Origin: an uncultured Crocinitomix sp.
GTDB taxonomy: Bacteria; Bacteroidota; Bacteroidia; Flavobacteriales_D; Crocinitomicaceae
Assembly (NCBI GenBank): GCA_905478225.1
Contig: CAJQHR010000033.1
Location: forward strand, 1 to 53,782
Direction: 5' to 3'
DNA length: 53,782 nt
A program made the translations under genes and the position numbers. Of the stretch, positions 10,715 to 21,200 are shown in pieces. Positions within the stretch are counted from its first letter, which is position 1. Each line of letters starts with the position of its first letter. The notes beneath the pieces are model-generated. The model made no database searches. It was not told where the DNA came from and saw nothing but the letters and a program-made list of their open reading frames with translations.

Positions 10715-11023
10715 TTAAACTCCTTCTTCGTCGCCTTCGCCTTCACGATCATCAAGTTGCTCGTCATCATCTTCATCCATCTCATCATCATCATTGTCCG
10801 GATCTCCGATTACATCATCATCCTCATCCGTATCATCTACACCACCTACATCATCACCATCATCACCAGTAACAATAGAACCGAGTGTTCTAGAGTCATC
10901 ATCAAAATATTCCAATACAAAAGGATCTTGATGTTCCTCACAAGAAATCACCTCTTCTTTTGTACAAGAATCAAACAACAAAATTGCTGTTAAAATGGAC
11001 AATATGTATACAAACTTTTTCAT
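10715..11023 (-). CDS. Asp/Glu-rich small lipoprotein
   Basis: A 102-residue protein. MKKFVYILSILTAILLFDSCTKEE is a lipoprotein-type signal with Cys20 after FDS, an atypical but usable Bacteroidetes lipobox. From residue 40 on the chain is almost entirely acidic (DDGDDVGGVDDTDEDDD, DDDEMDEDDDEQLDD), with no recognised fold and only a few basic residues. Low-complexity acidic tails of this sort can bind calcium or stay unfolded on the surface; the real role is unknown. It has its own close-to-consensus promoter at 11054-11085 and its own terminator, so it is an independent unit between two larger loci. Because the chain is repetitive, the opposite strand also has a long open frame, which is a shadow. 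Confidence 0.8.
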   Translation of the reverse strand: MKKFVYILSILTAILLFDSCTKEEVISCEEHQDPFVLEYFDDDSRTLGSIVTGDDGDDVGGVDDTDEDDDVIGDPDNDDDEMDEDDDEQLDDREGEGDEEGV

Positions 11024-11053
11024 TTTACTACGCTGTTATAGCCGATAGTTAAT

Positions 11054-11085
11054 CAAAGATACAAACAAATATCTGTTTTAGCAAA
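11054..11085 (-). promoter_or_regulatory. Bacteroidetes-type promoter of the acidic lipoprotein gene
   Basis: On the minus strand TTTG (11085-11082), a 20-base spacer and TATCTTTG (11061-11054) match the -33 TTTG / -7 TAnnTTTG consensus with normal spacing. It sits about 31 bases before the ATG at 11023. Confidence 0.7.
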
Positions 11086-11099
11086 TATTTTTCCCCTTT

Positions 11100-14084
11100 T
11101 CAATCGTTAAACTTATCAGCACCACCTAGTTTAAGGATAACTTTTGTCCCCAAACATTCGTTATTTTCCCCGTTCATTTGAAATGGACCTACAATAAGCA
11201 AATTTTCACCTGTTAATCGCCGAAGAATTTCAATGCGTCGATTTGTAATTTCCACTCCTTTTGATTCATGATCCCCATCAATTTGATTGGTTTTTGAGGC
11301 TAAACTATTATCAATTCCGACTCCATTGTCCATCACTTCAAAAACGACTTCACCAAACTCCTTGTGTACTTTTACCGAAATTTTTCCTTTTCGATTCAAA
11401 GACAAAACGCCATGTATGATACTATTTTCAACAAAGGGCTGTAAAATCATGGATGGTATTTCAATAGATTCGGTATCGAGTGAAGAAGAAACATCTACCT
11501 TATATTCAAACTTATCAGAAAAACGCATTTTTTCTAGTCCAAGATAAAGTTCAATCCGCTCAATCTCTTCTTGCAAGGTGACAATGAAATTATTGGCTGC
11601 AGAGCTGTCCAAGTTTTTTCGAATGAGTTTCGCAAAATTAGAGAGAAACTTATTGGCCGATAACTTATCAGAACTATTGATGAAATACTGAATTGAATTT
11701 AGGGAGTTAAAGATAAAATGTCTGTTCATACTCGCATTTAGCGAACGCTGCTCTAAAAACAGGAGTCTATTTTTTAAATCGAGTTTTTCGTTTTCTTGTT
11801 TTTGTTTGAGGGTCGTAATACGTGATTGGAAAACGTAAACGATAATTAAGAATCCAGCCAATATCATGAGCGATATGAACCACCATGATTTCCAAAATGG
11901 AGGATGAATCACCAAATTCACCTCTTGAATTGTTGACCAGTCTTTATTTTTATTCATTGCCCTTACCTGAAAGGTATAAACGCCTGGTTGTAAAGTTGAA
12001 TAGGTGGCGTAATTTGCTGGAGCAACCGGATTCCATTGTTCATCTACTCCAATTAGGCGATACTCATATTGCACCGCCTTTGGATTTTTAAGGTTAATAC
12101 CAATAAAATCAAATGTAACGTGATTTTCGTCATAGGGCAATTCTATGGATGTAGGTACTTGAAAGACAGAATCTAACTCGTGCTTATAGTCGTCATAATT
12201 GAATTTCTCCATAAACAAGCGTATTCCTGTAATATGCAAAACAGGAAGTTCATATTTGAATAGACTTTCGCTTGCAGTCGGATCAATTTTGGCAAGTCCA
12301 CGCGCGGTTCCTACCCATATATTTCCATTTAGATCTTCATAAAGTGCATTGGTGTTGGATTCTTCATCAATTAAACCTTCGGCGGTTCCATAATTTTTGA
12401 TGGTGTAATTTCGTTTGTCCAGCGTATCACAAGCTATGTTGTAAACACCTTTCATTCCAGAAACCCATATACTTCCATTCCTACTGGTTATCAATCCCAA
12501 AATGTCTTTTGATCGATTTTTATTGTTTGATGTACTATTTCCATCATCCAATTGAAAATGATAAATCTGCTGATTAGGGGTCATGATGAAGAGTCCATTG
12601 CCCGTTCCAATCCACAGATTATTCTGATAATCCGCCGTTATTGCGTTTATTTTAGGCTCTGGAATTTTAATTCGCTCATAACTTTCAAAATTGTCCTTCT
12701 GATCAAAAACAATCAAACCTATTGTATCTGTTAACGTCCCGCAATACACTTTCTCACCCAATTCGTAGAGTACATTTATGTTCAATTCTGGATGAAGCAT
12801 AACCGCACTATCTTCACGCATAACAATCAGGCCTTCATCACCACCCATTAGCATGGTTTGGTGGTTTGCAAGTGCAATTGTCCTAATTTTAGGTGTTTTT
12901 CCTTGTAATGGATGCGTTACCGCAGTAGTGTTTTCATCTAAAATTGTTAATCCTTGCGAGTTCCCTATCCAAGTTCGGTTGAGAGAATCCTGCGTGTTTA
13001 CCCAGACTGTGTTATCAGAAATCCGGCCATCACTACTTCGCACATATTCTATTCCATTTGAACGGACTAGTGTAACGCCATTGTCAAATGATCCATATAT
13101 ATATCCTCCACTCGTATCCTGAACAATAGACATTATGATATCACTACTTAACCCATCATTTGTTGTGTAATAAACGATTGATGTTCCATAAAACCGCAGT
13201 AAACCACTCCCTTGAGTTCCCATCCAGATATTACCCTCATTATCTTTAAACAGACAGGCTAAGCCACCGTCCATTAATCCTGTTCTTTCATTAAAATATA
13301 ATGTATCGGTCTCTGTTATTAGAAAGGCACCAGAATTTGTGCTGATTCCAAAAATGGAATTCTCGTCTACTTCAATTTCACTTGCGGTTGAGAAATTAAG
13401 ATTGTAATTTTCAATTTCACCTGTTTTTATACCGTATGAAAAGAGCCCTTCATACCTTGCTGAAACAAAAAGCTTATCATTCTTGATCGTTAATGATCTT
13501 ATACTCATCTTTTCATATCCAGGGATGACTAAGTCATTAAAAGTTTCTCCATTCCAAATATGTAATCCTTTTTTGGAGCCACAAATTAAAATTGAATCGC
13601 GATATGAAACAACCGATCTTAAAAAATACTCCTGTTGGAGTGTATCACCCAAATCAATAAAAGCAGAATCTTTTAGCTGCATTAATCCTTTGGTGCTGGC
13701 AAAATACATTTCGCCTTTTAATTCAGCAATTTCAGTAACTATGCTTTTTTTTGAAAAGTTATATGACTCGACTTCACTTTCTTTAAACACTGCAACACCT
13801 TTGGAAGTTGCCACCCACAACTCATCACGATTGCTTAAGTATAGTTCACGCACATTATTATCAGGTAATCCGTCGTCAACAAAGTAGTTTTGAAATTCGA
13901 TCCCATTGTATCGGCTCAATCCAGAATAGGTGCCAACCCATAAATAACCTTGACGGTCTTGACAAATGTCATTGACTTGAGATTGAGGAAGACCATCTTC
14001 AACGGTATAGCTTTTTACATTATACTGTTGTGCAAAAGAAAAAAAAGTGATAAATGATGCTAGCGCAACTAAGAGACACTTCAC
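11100..14084 (-). CDS. Reg_prop beta-propeller sensor histidine kinase (LytS type)
   Basis: A 994-residue membrane sensor. Signal peptide KCLLVALASFITFFSFAQ; then a long periplasmic two-propeller region (about 25-600) of Reg_prop repeats such as GLPQSQVNDICQDRQGYLWV and NIWVGTARGLAKI; a Y_Y_Y domain ending near residue 730; one transmembrane helix (WWFISLMILAGFLIIVYVF); and a LytS-type kinase with phospho-acceptor His in NRHFIFNSLNSIQYF and N-box LQPFVENSIIHGV, then DNGVGI. It should phosphorylate the LytTR regulator encoded directly upstream. The start is unusual: the regulator's TAA (14090-14088) is followed at once by TTG then GTG in the same frame, with no ATG before the signal peptide. 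GTG at 14084 is chosen; TTG at 14087 is the alternative. The input signal is unknown; related sensors read glycans or surface cues. Confidence 0.93.
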   Translation of the reverse strand: MKCLLVALASFITFFSFAQQYNVKSYTVEDGLPQSQVNDICQDRQGYLWVGTYSGLSRYNGIEFQNYFVDDGLPDNNVRELYLSNRDELWVATSKGVAVFKESEVESYNFSKKSIVTEIAELKGEMYFASTKGLMQLKDSAFIDLGDTLQQEYFLRSVVSYRDSILICGSKKGLHIWNGETFNDLVIPGYEKMSIRSLTIKNDKLFVSARYEGLFSYGIKTGEIENYNLNFSTASEIEVDENSIFGISTNSGAFLITETDTLYFNERTGLMDGGLACLFKDNEGNIWMGTQGSGLLRFYGTSIVYYTTNDGLSSDIIMSIVQDTSGGYIYGSFDNGVTLVRSNGIEYVRSSDGRISDNTVWVNTQDSLNRTWIGNSQGLTILDENTTAVTHPLQGKTPKIRTIALANHQTMLMGGDEGLIVMREDSAVMLHPELNINVLYELGEKVYCGTLTDTIGLIVFDQKDNFESYERIKIPEPKINAITADYQNNLWIGTGNGLFIMTPNQQIYHFQLDDGNSTSNNKNRSKDILGLITSRNGSIWVSGMKGVYNIACDTLDKRNYTIKNYGTAEGLIDEESNTNALYEDLNGNIWVGTARGLAKIDPTASESLFKYELPVLHITGIRLFMEKFNYDDYKHELDSVFQVPTSIELPYDENHVTFDFIGINLKNPKAVQYEYRLIGVDEQWNPVAPANYATYSTLQPGVYTFQVRAMNKNKDWSTIQEVNLVIHPPFWKSWWFISLMILAGFLIIVYVFQSRITTLKQKQENEKLDLKNRLLFLEQRSLNASMNRHFIFNSLNSIQYFINSSDKLSANKFLSNFAKLIRKNLDSSAANNFIVTLQEEIERIELYLGLEKMRFSDKFEYKVDVSSSLDTESIEIPSMILQPFVENSIIHGVLSLNRKGKISVKVHKEFGEVVFEVMDNGVGIDNSLASKTNQIDGDHESKGVEITNRRIEILRRLTGENLLIVGPFQMNGENNECLGTKVILKLGGADKFND

Positions 14085-14087
14085 CAA

Positions 14088-14864
14088 TTATAGGGATTTT
14101 AAAGTTTTAACGAAACTTGAAACGCGGTTTCGGGCCACGGAAAGCAGTTTTCCGTTTTTTAAAATAGCAAAGTGTCCATCTTCATTTAGATATTCTTTCA
14201 AATAATCCATATTGACAATATGCGATTTATGAATGCGATAGAAAATAGCTGGAGTTAATATTCCCTCGTAGATTTTTAAGGTTCGGGTATCTAAATAACG
14301 CGTCCCATCTGCAAAGTATAAAACCGTGCAATTACCCGAAGCTTCTAAGTACATAATATCGTTAATCTCAATCAACTTAATTCCTTTGGTGTGACTAATT
14401 GCTACTTTATTTCCATAGCCTTGAGACTCCATGGAGTTTGAAAGGTTTTTAATGGATTCAAAATAAGTATCGAAATTGCCAGGGTTTTCAGAAAATGTAG
14501 AACGTGCTTCTTTAATTTTATTGACAGCGTGAATTAAATCATCAATATCCACAGGTTTTAAAACGTAGTGAATGGCGTTGGCGTTAAAAGCGCGTAGCGC
14601 ATAATCTTTAAAGGCTGTTACAAAAACAACTAAAAACTCTCTATTTTCGATATTGTCTAATAAATCAAACCCTTCCGATCCGCTCGGCATTCGAATGTCT
14701 AGAAAAACCACATCTGGTTTTAGTGCTTCGATTTTTTCCTTTGCTGTATTAATATTTCCAGCGTCACCAATAACCTCAACTTCCTCGCAGTATTCGTGCA
14801 ATAACATGGTAAGGTTTTTTCTTGCCAAATCCTCGTCATCTACTACTATCGCTTTTAGTTTCAT
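14088..14864 (-). CDS. LytTR-family response regulator
   Basis: A 258-residue cytoplasmic regulator. The receiver domain (1-120) has the acidic pair Asp9-Asp10-Glu11, phospho-acceptor Asp56 in VVFLDIRMP, Thr in VVFVTAFKDYALRAF and Lys in VLKPVD. The C-terminal LytTR DNA-binding domain (about 150-258) is marked by IMYLEASGNCTVLYF, LDTRTLK and FYRIHKSHIVNM. Such regulators bind pairs of direct repeats as dimers once phosphorylated. It is first in a two-gene operon, and the partner kinase starts directly after its stop codon. Targets are not visible from sequence; nearby surface-protein genes are candidates only by position. Confidence 0.95.
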   Translation of the reverse strand: MKLKAIVVDDEDLARKNLTMLLHEYCEEVEVIGDAGNINTAKEKIEALKPDVVFLDIRMPSGSEGFDLLDNIENREFLVVFVTAFKDYALRAFNANAIHYVLKPVDIDDLIHAVNKIKEARSTFSENPGNFDTYFESIKNLSNSMESQGYGNKVAISHTKGIKLIEINDIMYLEASGNCTVLYFADGTRYLDTRTLKIYEGILTPAIFYRIHKSHIVNMDYLKEYLNEDGHFAILKNGKLLSVARNRVSSFVKTLKSL

Positions 14865-15211
14865 TTCCTAAATGTATTATGGTCTGAAGATTTGAATAGT
14901 CGTTTCTACTCATTTCATTCAGCCGATTTCTTCATGGTTTCTTACAACTTAAATCTAATCATAACGATCGGATCATAATAAGTTTCTCCTAAAAATACAA
15001 ATTACATTGGAATACCATTAAATCTGTTTTTAATACATTTTAATAAAAAGATACAACTCTACGCCTTTTAAATTCCCCACGGCAGCCTTTTTTAGTTTAG
15101 ATTGCAAATGAAAACATCTAAAAACACGCTTATGATCAACACTTTACACTTTGCACAAATCACACGAATTTGGATTTTTAATGATAACGGTAACTAGTTT
15201 AACGAATTCGT
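14865..15211. other. Upstream region of the two-component operon, no gene seen
   Basis: About 350 AT-rich bases between the regulator start and the terminator of the giant repeat gene, both on the minus strand. It must hold the promoter for the regulator-kinase pair, but no exact TAnnTTTG box was found on the minus strand. No open frame with protein-like composition is visible. Confidence 0.4.
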
Positions 15212-15250
15212 AAAAAGAGCCCAGCTAAAAATTTAGTTGGGCTCTTTTTT
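15212..15250 (-). terminator. Terminator of the giant Ig-repeat gene
   Basis: AAAAGAGCCCA and TGGGCTCTTTT form a perfect 11-bp stem, extended inward by a G-T pair and CTAAA/TTTAG, with a T run on each strand. It lies 25 bases past the stop of the 2564-residue gene on the minus strand. Confidence 0.88.
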
Positions 15251-15274
15251 TATATCAATATTTCTTTAATTAGA

Positions 15275-18200
15275 TTAGCCTCCACGTTGGAACCCTCCTG
15301 ATTTCTTTTCTGATTCACCCACTTTTTTAGTGCCGTCCATCTTTTTCTCGTCTCCTGGTTTCATAGTTCCGCCGCTTGCCACATACTTAATTGTATAAGT
15401 AGTAGTGGCTACTTGGTTTCCGTTTTTAGCAGTAATTCGAATCGTATTTGATCCAGATTTTAATTTTAACGTTGAAACCAAATCCCCAGAAGCGCCATTA
15501 AATGTAAAACTTGTGATTCTAATACCATTCACGGTTAATGTAATACCCGACTTAGACTTTACATTTGAAATTTTTGTTTTAAGCACAAACGTTGGACTTT
15601 TTACAGTTTCAGTTGCTGTAGTCGGGTTGATATTTCGGAATGTTGGTTTTTTCGCTACTTGCTGACCACCACCATTGTTATTATTTCCCTGTGTTCCAGA
15701 GCCCATGTTCTGAGCTGGCTTTTTATAAGTAATGACATAAGAAATAGTTGCCTTTTTATCACCGTTACGCGCTTCAACTTTAATGTTATTTGCTCCTTCG
15801 CGTAATCTTACTGTCGCGTTCATAGTTTTAGAACCTGAGCTGAATGTAAAGTTTGTCGTTCTAGTTCCATTCACTATTAACGTTAAATCAGACTTTGACA
15901 TTACATTAGTCGCCTTTGTCTTTACCACATACGTTGATTTGGTTGTTGTAGACGTGCTAATACTAGGTGAGATACGCGTCAATTTAGGCGTCATACTCGT
16001 CCCTTGCTCCTGGCCCAGACCTCCACCGCCGTCCGTTCCGCCAGTTCCCATTTGCTGTGGAGCTGACTTCTCGTACGTTACGTAATATGTTAAGGCTGCT
16101 TTTTTACCATTGTTAGCTTCAACCTTGATTGAGTTTACGCCTTCTTTTAAGCGAACCACTGCAGCCATTTGCTGCGTTGAGCTGTTGTAGTTAAACGCTG
16201 ACGTTTTTACACCATTTACGATTAAGTTGATCTCTGATTTGCTCTTCACGTTTGTTACTTTTGATTTTAACGTCAGTGTTTGAGACTTCACCACAACTTT
16301 TGTCGTAATTGGGCTTATAGGTTTAATTGTAGGCACTGGAGTTTCTTGAACCTTCGGTCCGCCTCCACCTCCATCAGTTCCAATACCGTCAGCACCTAAA
16401 CCGTCTGTTTTACCATCATCATCTTCTCCCGGTGCTACTCCACCCGGAATTGTGTATGAAATGGTATAGGTAATTGTTTCAGTGCTACAATCATTACTAA
16501 TCGTAAATTGAATAGTGTTAGAAGCGCCAGCTGACAATGTAATATCAGCAAGGGTAACACGCGTTCCATCAAAGCTAACTGGACGACTTATGCCGTTTAC
16601 CAGCGCTGTTATGTCTCCCGCATCTTCAACATTTGTTGTTCCAAACACAATTGTATATGGATTAACAGCAGTACCTGCGCTCAACCTACTCGGCGTAATT
16701 AAACTATGCGTTACAGGTGAACAAGGCTCCTCACAAACGCCGTCCCAATCTGGGTTGGCAACATAATCGCCGAATGGTTCTCCAGCAGCACTCATGTTAC
16801 ATCCTGAACGAATCCATACACCAATAATACATCTTCCTAATTTATCTCCTGTTGCTGAGAATGTTCCAGTTACCCCTGTTAAATCAGTTATTAATTGTGT
16901 TGATCCATCATCTAGATTTAAGATCACATTAATCAAATCTCGATCTGATAAAGCAGTTGTTGATTTATTGTCTGCAGCGAAAGTTGCAGAAACCGTTGGA
17001 ACACAATCCTCATCTTCTAAAATATAGGTTACTACATAAGTTACGCGAACTGTTCCACAATCATTTTCTAATGTCACAACTGCACTGTTAGCAGGTATTG
17101 ACATGTAAGGCATTTCAAAAATCACTGTTCCTGAAGAATACGTGAAATCGATTTCAGCCCCATTCATGGTTACTGTAATTTGCTCTTCAGTTACATTTTC
17201 AACATTTAAAGAAACTGTGTACGTATCACCTTCGACCGACAGGTCAGTCTCAGTTGGAGAAACCATAGTATAAGTTGGAGGAGCACAAGGTGCATCATAC
17301 ACCACATTTACACCACCAGTTAATCGCTCACAGCCGTTTACGACAATTTCAATATCGTTAGAACCATCAACCAATGTTAAAGGAGCCTCCAATTGTTCCA
17401 GTGCCATATCATATTCAAAAGGCACAGCTACACCGTTAAATCTTAAAACAATGTCTCCTGGATCTTCAACATTAAAGATAGTTGCAAAGAAAACCAGTTC
17501 TTGCTCTACCAATACCATTCCGTCTGTTAATCCATTGATAATAATCTCAGGAATATCACAATGATCATGATCAATTGTGTACGTTACCGTTTCAGAACTA
17601 CAATCATTACCAAATGTTATTGCTAAAGTATTTGAACCTTCCACCAACGGAACGCTAGCGATTGAAATAACACCCCCTGAGAACGAATGCGCAATAGCAC
17701 TGCCATTTAAGATGGCAGAAATTGTTCCCGACTCAACATTTGCAGTATTTAAACTTATAGCAATCGATTCCTCTTCTTTAGAAGACACAAAAGTGCGTGG
17801 CGAAACCAAACTATACGTCACTGGCGGACAGGGAATCTCGAACGTTACTTGAATCTTGTTTGTTGCGGATTCGCAACCATTTGCAGTTAATTGAATGGTA
17901 TTCACACCTTCATTTAAATTCAACATTGCCGTTACTGTTCCACTCCCAGAATCGAAAGAGAAAGGTCGACTTGCACCATTTAAGGTTAAAACAAGTTGAT
18001 CTGCCCGATCGATATTTGTAACCAAACCTACAAAATTGTAGATAGGTGCGCCAACCGATAAAGGATTAGATGAGAGATTAACACTTGGTGTATTGCAATC
18101 ATCATGCGTAATTGAGTAAGTAATATTTTCATTACTACACGGATTCACTAAACGAACTGCAATTGTATTTACACCATCATTTAATGAAATGCCATTAATT

Positions 18201-21200
18201 GTTAAAATACTACCACTTAACGTGAACGGAATTGGTAAACCAGCTTTAGTTACGTTAATTCCCCCCGCATTCAAATGTTGAACAACCAGGTTAATGTTAT
18301 AAGTGTCGTCCGCACTTTCCGCAGAAAGTGACGAAGGACTACCTAATGTATAGGTGATTGGTGTACAAGGAATAGTATAAATTACGGTAACCGTTTTGCT
18401 TGCAGATTCACATCCGTTTGCAATTAAACGAATTGAGTTACTGCCCTCAGCTAACGTTAAACTTGCATTCACAGCACCCGTTACCGGATCGTAAACAAAA
18501 GGACTCGGAGCGCCATTCAATAACAATTGAATATCGCCAGCAAATCTCACATTTGAAACATTGGCTTCAAAATTATAAAGTGATTCAGTTACCGTGCTCA
18601 AGTTCGCGCCCAGTGTAATTGTCGGCGCTTCACAACCATCATAAAGAATGGAGTAATTCACCACATCAGAACTACAGTCATTCTCTAAATTAACAATCAC
18701 AGTGTTTGTTCCGTCAATCAAATCAATACTCGAAATAGTAATGATATTTGTTTCAGCGTTGTACATAAACGGAATTGCAGCTCCGTTCAATTTCACTGAA
18801 ATTTGACCTGCATTGTCTATTCCAAAAGTGCTTAATGTAATTTCATAATCACTTTCAACAGAAACCGTCGGTGTAACACTTGGAGACATTAAGGTATGCG
18901 ATATAGGATCACACGGCGGCTCGTATGTTAAAGTTGCATCAGCACTTACAGACTCACATCCGTTTGCTTGTATGTCTACTCTATTGCTTCCATCCAATAA
19001 TGGGAATTCAGCAGTTAAGAGGTGTGTTACTGGTTCAAAATCAAAATCAGCAGGTAAACCATTTACTAATAGAACAATATCAGATGCATCAGACACATTT
19101 GTGACGATTACCGCCAAGTTGAAGACACCCTCTGTTACAACCATCCCTGGATAGATACTGTTGATAATAATAACAGGAGGTTCACATCCTACATAGTTAA
19201 TAGTGTAAGTTACCACACTTTCGCTACACCCGTTAGACATAGATACAACTACTGTGTTTGCACCATTCTCTAAACTCAACCCTGCCAATACAATATTCCC
19301 AGATATTAAATCGAATGATGGTGACACAGCTGCCCCGTTTAATTTAGCGCTAATTTGATCAACACTCACAATTCCAGATGCATGCAGTGTAACATTATAT
19401 GTATCAGTTGGTGAAGTCACAGTATTTGACGCTGGCGTCAATAAACTTGTCACAATTGTTTCACATGGCACTTCACGCGTAATTGTCATTCTATGCGTAT
19501 CAGACCCACAAACATTTTCAACTCTAATTCCAATAGCGTTAGATCCTACGTTTAGGTTCAGCGCTTCCGTTAAAATGTCCGTTCCTTCATTATACGAGAA
19601 CTCATGCGAAACACCGTTTAATAAAAGAACGATATCAGCCGTTGCTGCGTTTGTAATAGTTGCAGTCACAACAATTGATTCAGACTCAGTGCTAGTTCCA
19701 GTTAACGGACTTAAACCCGAAATTGCTGGAGCTTTACACTCTTCTCTAACAATGTTATAGATTAAAACTGCTCCACCACATTCAGTGTTAGCTGTAATAG
19801 AAACAGCATTGCTTCCAACCATTAAGTTCACATCTGAAATGGTAATTGTACCAGTTCCAGCGTCAAACAAGAATGGAACGTCAGCTCCGTTTAATTTCAC
19901 CGATAATTCATCAGCATTTGCAACATGTGTTGCAGTTGCGACAACAGAAACTACTTCGTCCAACGTTGTGTAAGAAGTCATTCCAGTAGCAGTTAATGTG
20001 GGATCATAACAAGGAGCATCCGGCGCCTCATAAATCAATGTAAATGTTGCTTGGTTTGTTCCGCAATCATTAGTTACGATAACATTAACAGCATTTGAAC
20101 CTTCTAATAAAGTAATTGCTTTAGAAGCTATTGAAGTTTCTCCATTATACACCATGTACCCTTGACTTAAACCATTCAATCTTAATTCAACCGTTGTTCC
20201 TGGTGAATGATTATTGATTTGAGCATCAATTGTTACATTTGGCTCTTCGACAGTCGAATAAGGAACTGGAGAAATATATCCAACAGTTGGGATAATACAT
20301 GGCTCATCATCCACCTCATAGTTAATTACTGCAAGATCCGAATCTGACCCATCTGCATTTTCTACAGACACTTCAAAAATATTGCTTCCTGGAGTCAATA
20401 CTGCATTGTATACAATTTGATTTCCACCAATAAATGAGTATCCTACATTCGGAATTAAAATTCCATTTTGTTTAAATACAATTTGGCTTTTAGAATCAAT
20501 ATGAGTTGTATTAGCCGTAACCGTGAATGGTGCCATATCCACCAAATGAGGTGACGTTGGCGGATTAATAAAGTTCACGGTTGGTGGACTCGCAACAACA
20601 GGTTTTTTATACTTGATGATTCTCATGTCCGAATCTGTTCCAGCTACATTTGTTCCAGAAATAGAAACAATGTTACTTCCCTCATTCATCACAATTGGTA
20701 AGTTCAACACTTTGGTATCCGTATTATAAGTAAAGGCTCCAGTTGGAATTCCATTTACACTTACACTAATATCAGAAGCACTTGCAACATTTAAAACACT
20801 TGCAACAACGGTAATATTTGGAGATGCAAACTCAATGTTATCTACTGCAGTATATGTAATATCAACAATAGGTGGTGCTTGAGGAATTGATCTTCTGTAA
20901 ATGATTGTTGTTGTTTCAACATCCATTCCATCATCATTCACTCCTTTGATTTCAATCACATTAGAACCTTCTACTAAACTCGTCGTGAAATTCATCATGT
21001 CAGAAGACGTACTGTAACTAAAGAGGCTAGAAACCACTCCGTTAATCTTTAACGTGATATATGACTTCGAAGTCACATGCTCAACCTTAGCCGTAACATT
21101 ATACGACGGGGTGTAAACCGTGATAGGGTCTGCTGCAGGATCAATGAATGTTACAATTGGCGGTTGCGGTGCATTCGGTCGTCTGTAAATTATAGTCGTC

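Noticed and set aside
10757-10993. Long open frame opposite the acidic lipoprotein (Ile/Thr-rich)
   Set aside because: It is the complement of Asp/Glu codons; no start context or protein-like composition, and the minus-strand gene has signal, promoter and terminator.
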